NCBI GenBank assembly: GCA_049511115.1
Contig: JBEKYH010000049.1
Coordinates: forward strand, 1 to 16,389
Origin: JBEKYH01 sp049511115
Lineage (GTDB): Bacteria; Planctomycetota; Phycisphaerae; Tepidisphaerales; Tepidisphaeraceae
DNA length: 16,389 bases
Direction: 5' to 3'
This document shows positions 1 through 7,141 of this stretch, piece by piece (the first letter of the stretch is position 1; each line of letters begins with the position of its first letter). The position numbers and the translations under genes are program-made. The notes beneath the pieces were generated by a model, which was given only the letters and a program-made list of their open reading frames with translations, ran no database searches and was not told the DNA's origin.

Positions 1-79
1 TGGCGATGGTCAGATCCAGCGGCATAAGTGCATTATCGGCGATTAATCCGAATTGATGCGATCGGTCGTCGCGAGTACT

Positions 80-197
80 CCCTCTCCATGTACTCAGGGA
101 GAGGGCCGGGGTGAGGGTTCTTACGGCAGGACCAGCGATATTCGCCAAGCAAAATGCAACCCTCACCTTAACCCTCTCCCTGAGTACATGGAGAGGG
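80..197. repeat. REPIN-like palindromic element: two inverted 40-bp units
   Basis: Bases 80-119 and 158-197 are inverted copies of one 40-bp unit. They match at 36 of 40 positions, and the only mismatches are one block of four (ccgg against ttaa). The loop between them is 38 nt. Each arm also folds on itself: CCCTCTCC at 80-87 faces GGGAGAGGG at 97-105. A hairpin unit repeated head to head is the plan of REP doublets (REPINs/BIMEs). It starts 42 bp beyond the stop of the minus-strand beta-helix gene, so it may also end or stabilise that transcript. The similar single unit at 1915-1954 supports a dispersed family. No transposase is visible here. Bases 1-79 to its left hold no gene that can be assigned. 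Confidence 0.85.
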
Positions 198-239
198 GAC
201 TAAAGCGAACCAAGCTGGATTTCATCGTCCTGTCGCGGC

Positions 240-1874
240 TCATGGCCCAAACTGGTCCCCCGTAACCTTCGGTTGCTGCAGCCACTCGGCCGGCCCAATT
301 CGCCGAGCGGCGATGCCAGCCGCTCCGTCAAACCAAAAACGGCCATCCAGCGGCCAATGATTGGCGGTGATGGAATCAAAGCTCGACAGGTCCGCCTCGC
401 CGATCACGAGGACGCCGATGTTATAGCCGGTTTTCAAATTCGCAGCCGTGAACGTGTTGCCGGACAGTTTCAGACCTTGTGCCTTGCCGGTCGTGCAGAG
501 GAAACAGCCGCTGGGGCCGTTCAGGCGGGCCGAATTGTGAATGAAAGTCACGTCCTCGACGCCACGGTGATAGTTGGTGTCGTACCCGTTCACAAAATAC
601 GCGTCATCCCGCTCGATGGTGGAAGTATTATCCTCCACGCGCACGTGGGCGCTTCCGCCGTCGAAAACCATGGGGACACGCAGCGTGTTGTTTTCAAAAA
701 CCGCCCAATCGAATCGGGCCGCTTTTTGCGTCGGGTCATTTACATAGGCGGCCGCATTGGTCGGGCCGATTTCGACGACCCCGTTGCGGAATTCATTGGC
801 GGCGGCATAGAGATGGTCGCCGATCTGCGCCGCCAGGGAGGTTTTGGCGATGTCATCTTTGTCTACGCCAGTCCGATCCAGATTCTGAAAAATGTTGTAA
901 GCCAGCATCACCCGGCTCGCGCCGCCGATGCGGACGCAATGCTCGCGCGTGCTGTTGGCGACGCGATTGCCGAGCAGGACGATGTCGCTGCCTTGGCCCC
1001 AGAGGAAATAGGCGCGCAGGCCATTGACGCCGGGGCTGGTGAGATCGGGCATATCAATCGGAAGAATCAGGCCACTTTTATCAACCTGCGGCGCATCGCA
1101 ATCCTGAACGAGCACGCCCGTCGGGGCAAGTTCGCAGCTCACGGCATCGGCGACGTTCAAAAAGCGGCAGCGCGCGATGGCGACGTTGGTGCCGGCCGGG
1201 TCGATGGCATTGGGCAGATTCTCGCGGCTGGTATCGGAAGTAAAGACGGAATCAAAAACTAGATCGCCGATACGCACATTCGACGCGGCGCGGCTGATTT
1301 GAATCATCGAGACTTCGCGGCGCGGCCCGGACCAGACCAGATGCGGCCGCTCAGTTTCATCGTTGGGGTAAGCTCCAATTCCGACGTCGCTAGCGGCAAT
1401 GCCGAGGGTGGCGGTCTGCGAAAATGTATCGCCGCGATGAAAGAGAAATTCGCGGTGGTCAGCCATCAAAGCTGTCATGCGCGTAAGCGAACGGATTGGA
1501 TGCTGCGGGCTGAGGCCGTCATTGGCATCATCGCCAGCCGCGCTGATGTAGTAGACGGCGCGATGGGCCGGGGCGATTTCCACGGTCTGGTGGAAATCAG
1601 CAGATTTGCCGGATTCATCGGTGATCTTCAGCGTGATGGAATAGGAGCCGGCTTGGGCGTAGATGTGAGCGGCGTTCCAACCCGGCAGGCGATTGTATTT
1701 TGACGCGGGATCGCCGAAATCCCAGGCGTATTTCGAGGACAGTTCACGCGGGAAACCTGCGGGGGTGTCGAGGGCGTGAACGTAGACGGCCATGCCTGCG
1801 ATTTGGTCGGTGGGGAGAAGGTGGATATCCGCAATCGCCATCGCGGGAGCAAAAAATGCTGCCCACGCAATCAT
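240..1874 (-). CDS. Secreted PKD plus parallel beta-helix protein (paralogue of 3617-5842)
   Basis: A 544-residue protein, probably exported and glycan-binding or glycan-degrading; no activity can be assigned. The ATG at 1874 gives a short hydrophobic signal peptide (MIAWAAFFAPAMAIA). A PKD-type domain follows at about 26-101, with WDFGD at 51-55 and a WNAAHIY strand at about 66-72. From residue 108 a YYISAAGDDANDGLSP entry motif opens a right-handed beta-helix with repeated xxNxF/xxGN turns to the C-terminus. The open frame continues upstream to 2078, but that extension is Arg/Gly-rich and reads through the palindromic repeat at 1915-1954, so the shorter start is preferred even though no Shine-Dalgarno is clear. 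It aligns over nearly its whole length with the protein at 3617-5842 but lacks the LETRRMLSA tag, dockerin and Ser-rich linker. Pectate-lyase-like catalytic residues were not identified. Confidence 0.85.
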   Translation of the reverse strand: MIAWAAFFAPAMAIADIHLLPTDQIAGMAVYVHALDTPAGFPRELSSKYAWDFGDPASKYNRLPGWNAAHIYAQAGSYSITLKITDESGKSADFHQTVEIAPAHRAVYYISAAGDDANDGLSPQHPIRSLTRMTALMADHREFLFHRGDTFSQTATLGIAASDVGIGAYPNDETERPHLVWSGPRREVSMIQISRAASNVRIGDLVFDSVFTSDTSRENLPNAIDPAGTNVAIARCRFLNVADAVSCELAPTGVLVQDCDAPQVDKSGLILPIDMPDLTSPGVNGLRAYFLWGQGSDIVLLGNRVANSTREHCVRIGGASRVMLAYNIFQNLDRTGVDKDDIAKTSLAAQIGDHLYAAANEFRNGVVEIGPTNAAAYVNDPTQKAARFDWAVFENNTLRVPMVFDGGSAHVRVEDNTSTIERDDAYFVNGYDTNYHRGVEDVTFIHNSARLNGPSGCFLCTTGKAQGLKLSGNTFTAANLKTGYNIGVLVIGEADLSSFDSITANHWPLDGRFWFDGAAGIAARRIGPAEWLQQPKVTGDQFGP

Positions 1875-1914
1875 TGATTGGACGAAACACCGTAACAGCG
1901 AGTTTCTGCGCGAG

Positions 1915-1954
1915 CCCCCACCGCAGCCCTCCCCCGGATTACCGAGGGAGGGGG
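1915..1954. repeat. Single palindromic REP-like unit
   Basis: An 11-bp stem (1927-1937 with 1942-1952, 10 of 11 paired, loop atta) is followed on the minus strand by a GGTGGGGG tail. This is the same plan as the arms of the element at 80-197, which have a CCCTC..GAGGG hairpin and then a GGTGAGGG tail. It lies between the divergent beta-helix and glycosyltransferase genes. It probably belongs to the same dispersed family, with more divergent sequence. Because it sits upstream of two divergent genes it is unlikely to be a terminator. Confidence 0.65.
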
Positions 1955-2050
1955 AAAGAAGTGCTTTCGCCGGGATGCGTCGTGTACTGCTGCTCACCGT
2001 CGAAACTCCGGATGCTTCTCCATACCGCGTTGCGCCGTTAACTTGTAGCC

Positions 2051-3577
2051 ATGGGCGACGCCGCAGACAAATCCGCACACTCCGTTGATTCCCGCAAAGT
2101 TCACTGCATCGCGCTCGGCTTGGTCATCCTCGGCATCGCGGCTCGGCTCCGCATGTACCTTGCCGACCGGTCGCTCTGGCGCGACGAGGCGGCGTTGGCG
2201 CTCAACATCATCCACCGCTCATTCTTCGGACTGCTTCGTCCGCTGGACAACGAACAGGGCGCCCCGATTGGCTTCCTCATGCTGCAAAAGTTATCGGTCT
2301 CACTGCTGGGTGGGGGTGAATACGCCCTGAGGCTCGTTCCGCTGCTGGCGTCGATTTTAGCACTGCTCCTTTTCTGGCCGCTCTGCCGGCGCGTCATCGG
2401 CGGCGCTGGCGGGTTGGTCGCGCTGGGGATCCTGGCGCTGGGCTTTCGGCAATGGGAGTACGCTGACCAGAACAAGCAGTATTCCACGGATGTTCTGGTT
2501 GCCGTCGTTCTGATGCGTCTGGCCGCGTGGGCGTTGCCGCGCGACAATCCATCCCCGCGCCGGTTGATCGTCCTTGCCGCCGTGGGCGCAATGGCGATCT
2601 GGTTTTCGCACGCGGCGGTCTTCGTTCTTGCCGGCGTCGGATGTCTGGCGCTATATCGTCAATCCAATTGGACTGGAAAGACCGCCGGAATTCTGGCGAT
2701 TGTCGCCGCCGTATGGCTCGGCAGCTTTGCGGTCGATTACGCCGTCTGCCTTCGGCCGCTGGCACACGATCCGTACATGGTCCAGTTCTGGACGGCCGCC
2801 CATGGATTCGCACCCGCGCCGACCAGCCCGTCGGCTCTCATGTGGCTGTACAACTATTTTTTGGAACTCCCCGACAATCCCGGTTCTCTCAGCTTCGGCA
2901 CGCCCGCGCTTGGGCCGGTCCCCAGCGTGGCCATGTTGCTGTATTTCTTGGGCCTTTTCGCACTTTGGCGGGGGGATAAGGGAGTATTATTCCTCGCCCT
3001 CATGCCGATTGTCTTCGGCCTCGCTGCCTCGATGGCGCACCTCTATCCGTTTCGATATCGCCTTGCCTTGTTCACCGCTCCGCTGGTGGCGGTGCCGATC
3101 GGGGCAGGGTTTGCCGCATTATTCCAGCAAACAGGCATTGCCAAGGCCACAGCGATCGTGGCTCTGCTAATGCTCGCGATCGAGCCGGCCAAGACGACAA
3201 TGGACTATCTGCGCCGCCCGCCGCTGTTGCGGGAAATGCGCCCTGCCGTGGCGTATATCGCGGCGCATCGCCAGAGCGGTGACATCTGCTATATTTACCC
3301 GCTATGTGAATATGGTTTTGAGTATTACCAGGAACGCCAGGGTCTGAGCAATCTGCCGGTTACGATTGGCTCGCAGGATGTAGCCGGCTGGGAAGCTTAC
3401 GCCGTCGAGCTCCGCAAACTCTCAGGCCACCGCGTATGGGTTATCTTCGAGGACACGGCTGATCACGATGGCGTCAACGAGCAACAAATGGCTTTGCATA
3501 TCCTCGATGAAATGGGCCGGCGCGTGCTTGAATTCCAGCCCTTTGGCGAATACGTCGCCTGCTACGATCTGCGCTGA
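2051..3577 (+). CDS. Polytopic membrane glycosyltransferase, GT39/ArnT-like (GT-C fold)
   Basis: A 508-residue integral membrane protein. The first hydrophobic segment (about 17-33) is followed by LADRSLWRDEAALALN at 38-52, the acidic DE loop typical of the PMT_2/ArnT-like family, where the first periplasmic loop carries the catalytic acid (here D45/E46). A second family feature is YADQNKQYSTDVL at about 137-149. Roughly ten more hydrophobic segments run to about residue 380, including YPFRYRLALFTAPL before the last of them. A soluble tail of about 120 residues follows, with no recognised domain. Such enzymes move a sugar from a polyprenyl-phosphate carrier to lipid, protein or glycan on the outer face of the membrane. 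Donor and acceptor cannot be told here. It lies between two surface beta-helix genes, so those proteins are possible acceptors (inference). The ATG at 2051 lacks a clear Shine-Dalgarno. Confidence 0.85.
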   Translation: MGDAADKSAHSVDSRKVHCIALGLVILGIAARLRMYLADRSLWRDEAALALNIIHRSFFGLLRPLDNEQGAPIGFLMLQKLSVSLLGGGEYALRLVPLLASILALLLFWPLCRRVIGGAGGLVALGILALGFRQWEYADQNKQYSTDVLVAVVLMRLAAWALPRDNPSPRRLIVLAAVGAMAIWFSHAAVFVLAGVGCLALYRQSNWTGKTAGILAIVAAVWLGSFAVDYAVCLRPLAHDPYMVQFWTAAHGFAPAPTSPSALMWLYNYFLELPDNPGSLSFGTPALGPVPSVAMLLYFLGLFALWRGDKGVLFLALMPIVFGLAASMAHLYPFRYRLALFTAPLVAVPIGAGFAALFQQTGIAKATAIVALLMLAIEPAKTTMDYLRRPPLLREMRPAVAYIAAHRQSGDICYIYPLCEYGFEYYQERQGLSNLPVTIGSQDVAGWEAYAVELRKLSGHRVWVIFEDTADHDGVNEQQMALHILDEMGRRVLEFQPFGEYVACYDLR

Positions 3578-3592
3578 ACCGATCCGTGGTAC

Positions 3593-3609
3593 GGTGGGCA
3601 TCGCTCACC
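3593..3609. terminator. Hairpin between convergent genes
   Basis: GGTGGGC at 3593-3599 pairs with GCTCACC at 3603-3609 (seven pairs, one of them G-T) around an atc loop. It fills the 39-bp gap between the 3' ends of the plus-strand glycosyltransferase and the minus-strand beta-helix gene. That position suits a bidirectional terminator. There is no U-tract on either strand, so it could equally be a short palindromic repeat. Confidence 0.45.
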
Positions 3610-3616
3610 TTCGCGG

Positions 3617-5842
3617 CTAATCCCCGCTCGCAAAAAGTTGCACTCCATCCGCCGCGAACGCGGACAATTCGCTCAGGTAATCCGCCGGCAGGGCCACTGC
3701 CTCAAACTCATCCCCGCTCACCTGGGGGTAGGTGTTCCACTGATCGGGCGTCGCATAAAAGCTCGACCCCAGCGCGGCAATGAACATTTCGCCGCCCTTA
3801 GCCGGGTCGGAATCAAAATACGCCGGCCAGACATTGCCGCTGATGTCGCTGAAACTCGAAAGATCGGCGGTTTCCACCTGGACGGGCGCGCCGATGGTGT
3901 CGCCGATATTCCCAAAGACCAGATTGGGGGCGACGTAGAGATTGTCGGTCAGGGAAATTCCGGTGGCCGTGCCCAGCAGCGTGACGAACGAACCGGACGT
4001 GCCGTCATTGATTTCCGTGTTTCCGGAGATGGCGACGTTCGACACGCCCCGGTTGTAGGCCGCGTTGAATCCCTGGACAATAAACGCCGTCGAGTTGTTA
4101 GCGAAGGCGATATTCCCGCGCACCGCGACATCGCTCGCCCCGGCCTGAATGGTCAGGGGAACGTAAATCGTGTTGTCTTCAAAGACGGCCCACGCGAAAC
4201 TCGCCGCCTGCTGGGCCGGGTCATTCACCAGTCCCGACGCATCGGTCGGGCCGATATTCGTCGATCCCTGCAATAGTGTGTTGTGGGCGATATACGCGTA
4301 CTGGCCGATCTGCACGGTAATGGTGTCTTTGTTGTAGACATTCACGTTGGCGAAGTTGTTGTACGCGATCAACATCCGGTCGGCCCCGCCCACGCGGACG
4401 ATGTGCTGGGTTGTGCTGTTGACGGCCGTGTTGCCCAGGATGGTGAGGTCGGAGCCTTGCGCCCAGACGAAATATCCGCGCAGGCCGGTGGTGGCCGGCG
4501 ACGTGTTGTTCTCCACCATCACGCCATCGGGCCCGGCATTGAGATTCACGTCGTAGCCAAGATTCAAGAACGTGTTGTTGGTGATGGTGATGTCGCTGCC
4601 CTGCGGAGATATTGCGTCGGGCGGCGTCTGCGTCGATGTGGCGTCGTAAATGCTGTCGAACGTCAGCCCGTTCACAGTCAATCCGTCGCTGGTCGCCGCG
4701 TCTGAAATCATGCTGTAATTGGCCGGCCCGCCCGTCCAGAAGAGAACCGGCTGGGCTGTTAACCCACTGGCCCCGACGTAGGAACCGAACATCACATTAT
4801 CGAAAGCGGAATACAGGCCCGCGCTCATCGGGAATGTGTCCCCGTCCTCGAATAGCACCTGCGTATTATTCCCCAGCAGGGCCTGGGCCTGCGCCACCGA
4901 TTGAATCGCCGTGGCGGGGCTAAGCCCGTTATTGGCGTCGTTGCCGGTCGCGGAAACGTAAATCGTGCGCAATGGCAATGTGGAACTCACATCCACCTGA
5001 ATGGAATCGGTTGATGATTGCCCGGTGTCGCCGGTGAGCGTCAGTGTTACGGTGTAAACACCTGGCGTGTTGTAGACGTGCGCCGCGTTCCAGCCATTGA
5101 GCTGGTTGTAGGTCGATCCCGCCGTGTCATCGCCGAAATTCCACTGGTACGTCGCCGTGAGAGAAGTGTCTGAGGCGAGCGTCGAATTAAGCGCCTGCGC
5201 CTGGAACGCCTGGCCGACAAACAGCGTCGTCGGTGAGACCGGCGTAATCACCGCCTGCAGGACATTCGCATCGGGCGTTGAATTCGACGACCCGCTGGAG
5301 TTTTGCGAACCGCCGCCGGTGTCGCTGGAGTTATCACTGTTATTACTGGAATTGCCGGAATCGCTATTGTCGCTGCCGCCGGAATCGGTGCTGCTGGAAT
5401 CGCTCCCGCTGGAGCCGCTTGCGCCAGAGCTACCGCCGCCTGAGTTGTCGGTCAGTGCAGCCGGGAGAAATGGCGCTTCCACCTGGGCCAGATTCCAATC
5501 GGCGACGATGCTCGCTGGCAGCGTGGCCAGTTGCGCGGCGGTGGGTGCGACAGTGCAATTCTCGGCGATGAGCAGCACATCATTGAAATCCACCACCGGC
5601 GCCCCGTCAAAATCGCCGTCCGTCCAGGTGACGGGATATCCCGCGGAATTGGTGCTATGGCCCATGTTCTGGGCGACGATCTGCAAGTCAGTAAAATCGA
5701 CGGCGCCATCGAGATTCGCATCGCCGGGAATGGGCGAGACCGCGGGCGCAGCCGACAACATGCGGCGAGTCTCCAGCGACTCCATCGCCGCGCGCCCGAG
5801 CGCACTGGTTCTCATTGCCTTGTGGGCAATTGGTCCCTTCAT
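3617..5842 (-). CDS. LEPR-XLL-tagged surface protein: dockerin, Ser-rich linker, PKD, beta-helix
   Basis: A 741-residue extracellular protein. MESLETRRMLSA at 20-31 is the LEPR-XLL type of N-terminal tag of planctomycete surface proteins and probably directs export or envelope attachment. Residues 40-95 hold two EF-hand-like calcium loops (GDANLDGAVDFTDL and TDGDFDGAPVVDFNDV), a dockerin type I pattern. Residues 133-190 are almost pure Ser/Gly/Asn/Asp, a flexible linker. A PKD domain lies at about 197-285 (WNFGDD at 234-239). The right-handed beta-helix starts at about 293 with TIYVSATGNDANNGLSP and continues to near residue 700. It is paralogous to the protein at 240-1874. Starts at residue 10 (5815) or residue 20 are possible; no start has a clear Shine-Dalgarno. 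A lyase or binding role for the helix is not shown. Confidence 0.9.
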   Translation of the reverse strand: MKGPIAHKAMRTSALGRAAMESLETRRMLSAAPAVSPIPGDANLDGAVDFTDLQIVAQNMGHSTNSAGYPVTWTDGDFDGAPVVDFNDVLLIAENCTVAPTAAQLATLPASIVADWNLAQVEAPFLPAALTDNSGGGSSGASGSSGSDSSSTDSGGSDNSDSGNSSNNSDNSSDTGGGSQNSSGSSNSTPDANVLQAVITPVSPTTLFVGQAFQAQALNSTLASDTSLTATYQWNFGDDTAGSTYNQLNGWNAAHVYNTPGVYTVTLTLTGDTGQSSTDSIQVDVSSTLPLRTIYVSATGNDANNGLSPATAIQSVAQAQALLGNNTQVLFEDGDTFPMSAGLYSAFDNVMFGSYVGASGLTAQPVLFWTGGPANYSMISDAATSDGLTVNGLTFDSIYDATSTQTPPDAISPQGSDITITNNTFLNLGYDVNLNAGPDGVMVENNTSPATTGLRGYFVWAQGSDLTILGNTAVNSTTQHIVRVGGADRMLIAYNNFANVNVYNKDTITVQIGQYAYIAHNTLLQGSTNIGPTDASGLVNDPAQQAASFAWAVFEDNTIYVPLTIQAGASDVAVRGNIAFANNSTAFIVQGFNAAYNRGVSNVAISGNTEINDGTSGSFVTLLGTATGISLTDNLYVAPNLVFGNIGDTIGAPVQVETADLSSFSDISGNVWPAYFDSDPAKGGEMFIAALGSSFYATPDQWNTYPQVSGDEFEAVALPADYLSELSAFAADGVQLFASGD

Positions 5843-5970
5843 GTAATTGGCATCGAACCGTCGCGGACCGAAGGTGGGCGCGCCGGCATGAAGGCGGGTA
5901 AGATTTAGCGCGGATTCCGTCTCTGCGGCTCATCCGGCCGGTACAGGCGGAAAATTTTAACGTCCGACAA

Positions 5971-6002
5971 TACAATTGCCGTTTGGCGTGATGTGAAAGG
6001 AG
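5971..6002 (+). promoter_or_regulatory. Candidate -10 box and Shine-Dalgarno for the OsmC gene
   Basis: AAAGGAG at 5996-6002 is a strong Shine-Dalgarno, 6 nt before the ATG at 6009. This decides that start over the GTG at 6006, which would be only 3 nt away. TACAAT at 5971-5976 fits a sigma-70 -10 box and would give a leader of about 25 nt. No good -35 hexamer is seen 17 nt upstream, so the promoter part is weak. Confidence 0.45.
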
Positions 6003-6008
6003 TCTGTG

Positions 6009-6413
6009 ATGGTTCGGATCAATCTGGCTTACGAAGGCGAACTACGCTGTCGCGCGACCCATGAGCAAAGCGGCACGACATTGGCCACCGATGCGCCCTT
6101 GGACAATCAGGGCCGCGGCGAAAGCTTTTCTCCCACCGACCTGGTCGCCACGGGCCTGGCTTCCTGCATGATGACCATCATGGGAATCGCGGCCCGCCAA
6201 TTGAAAATCGACCTGACCGGCATGACGGCCAGCGTGACCAAGGATATGACCCCACCGCCGCGTCGCATAGCGCGCCTGGCGGTGAATATTCACGTGCCCG
6301 CGAAGTTGACCGATGAGCAAAAGACCAGATTGCGCGAGGCCGCCATGACTTGCCCCGTGCATCGAAGCCTGCACCCGGACGTGGCGGCGCCGGTTGAGTT
6401 TACGTGGGGCTAG
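6009..6413 (+). CDS. OsmC/Ohr-family peroxidase
   Basis: A 134-residue cytoplasmic protein, the usual length for the OsmC family of thiol peroxidases that reduce organic hydroperoxides. The two redox cysteines sit in family context: C53 in TGLASCMMTIMG and C115 in MTCPVHRSL. The GESFSPTDLVATGL stretch before the first cysteine is also typical. It is closer to the general OsmC/YhfA-like branch than to Ohr. The start is set by a good Shine-Dalgarno. It stands alone on the plus strand and its last 14 bp overlap the 3' end of the opposing DUF2127 gene. There is no link to the surface or sugar genes beyond proximity. Confidence 0.92.
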   Translation: MVRINLAYEGELRCRATHEQSGTTLATDAPLDNQGRGESFSPTDLVATGLASCMMTIMGIAARQLKIDLTGMTASVTKDMTPPPRRIARLAVNIHVPAKLTDEQKTRLREAAMTCPVHRSLHPDVAAPVEFTWG

Positions 6414-6960
6414 CGGCGGAAAGCGTCTGTGCTGTCTTATGCAGGCGGATGCGCTCTTTCACGCGGCGGAAAAGGTAGATGACGATGGCCAGATTGCCCG
6501 CGAAGGCGAGCAATCCCCAGATCACGTGATTGATATTGTCCCGATGTTTGAAGGTGGCAAAAAGCTCCACGGGAAGCAGCAATGACGTGCTGATAACCGC
6601 CATCCATTCGGCCCAAATCTTATTGAATAACAGGCCGAGTCCCTCGGTCAGGAAGACGGTCGCATAAAGCGCGGCGCCGACCGCCAAGCCGACGAGGGTT
6701 TTCACTTTCAGCCCCAAAACGCTGTTAACGATCCAATCGCCAATGTGCTTACGAAAGGGACCCGCCGCAAGGTCTGTGACCCAGTCGGTGACCCACTGCG
6801 TAACCGTGTCGTTTACCGTGGGGTTGGTGAGCCAGATTGCGGTGACTGCCATGAGAATGAGCAAGCTGGCCTTGAAGAGCTTGAACACCCCGATCAGGAT
6901 GACGATCGTCCGGCCGTTTAGGCGAGGAGAATGCGCAGCATGTGCCGTCGCGGTGGTCAT
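6400..6960 (-). CDS. DUF2127 family membrane protein
   Basis: A 186-residue protein of a family without known function. Hydrophobic segments lie at about 18-45 (following RLNGRTIVILIGVFKLFKA, the family's N-terminal signature), 87-110, 118-136 and 146-165. The C-terminus is basic (RRVKERIRLHK), as expected for a cytoplasmic tail. The loop at 46-80 between the first two segments is amphipathic. There is no Shine-Dalgarno before the ATG at 6960, but TATACT at 6976-6971 on the minus strand would place transcription start only a few bases upstream, so the message may be leaderless. Its 3' end overlaps the OsmC gene by 14 bp on the other strand. Confidence 0.85.
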   Translation of the reverse strand: MTTATAHAAHSPRLNGRTIVILIGVFKLFKASLLILMAVTAIWLTNPTVNDTVTQWVTDWVTDLAAGPFRKHIGDWIVNSVLGLKVKTLVGLAVGAALYATVFLTEGLGLLFNKIWAEWMAVISTSLLLPVELFATFKHRDNINHVIWGLLAFAGNLAIVIYLFRRVKERIRLHKTAQTLSAASPT

Positions 6961-7009
6961 GGCGTTGAATAGTATACACGATTAGGCCATTCGTCGCGTG
7001 GAGGGCGAG

Positions 7010-7141
7010 GCCAAATAAATCCCGCGCCGTTTACGCCGACAAATCGGCCGCAGTTATGTAGGACGGGCTTCAGCCCGTCACCGGCGCTGGCTGAGGGAAC
7101 GCCAAGAAGCACGGCGCCTTTTACGCCGACAACTCGGCCGC
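7010..7141. repeat. Approximate direct repeat covering the 3' end of the SGNH gene
   Basis: 7024-7051 and 7114-7141 match at 26 of 28 bases, and weaker similarity reaches left to 7010 and 7101 (gccaa..). The right copy contains the last codons and stop of the SGNH hydrolase gene (AAELSA, stop). The left copy, read on the same strand and frame, would give AADLSA and a stop. The left copy therefore looks like a duplicated gene end, with the hairpin at 7062-7079 between the two copies. Confidence 0.7.
7062..7079. repeat. Short hairpin, REP-like
   Basis: GACGGGC and GCCCGTC form a perfect 7-bp stem around a 4-nt loop, within GTAGGACGGGCTTCAGCCCG. It lies 42 bp past the SGNH stop, so it may mark the 3' end of the minus-strand operon. 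It has no U-tract. The sequence differs from the 80-197 family and may be a second dispersed palindrome. Confidence 0.55.

Noticed and set aside
1..79. Possible gene fragment at the left edge
   Set aside because: Short open stretches exist on both strands but none has a start signal or recognisable residues; too little sequence to assign.
273..1262. Long plus-strand open frame opposite the first beta-helix gene
   Set aside because: It is the antisense of a clear PKD/beta-helix coding region; its translation has no recognisable domain and is a GC-rich shadow frame.
1875..2078. N-terminal extension of the beta-helix protein to an ATG at 2078
   Set aside because: It reads through a palindromic repeat and overlaps the divergent glycosyltransferase gene; the ATG at 1874 starts a proper signal peptide.
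5124..5846. Plus-strand open frame rich in Leu/Pro/Glu/Ser
   Set aside because: It is the antisense of the Ser/Gly/Asn/Asp linker and dockerin of the surface protein; the composition is the complement of that repeat-rich DNA.
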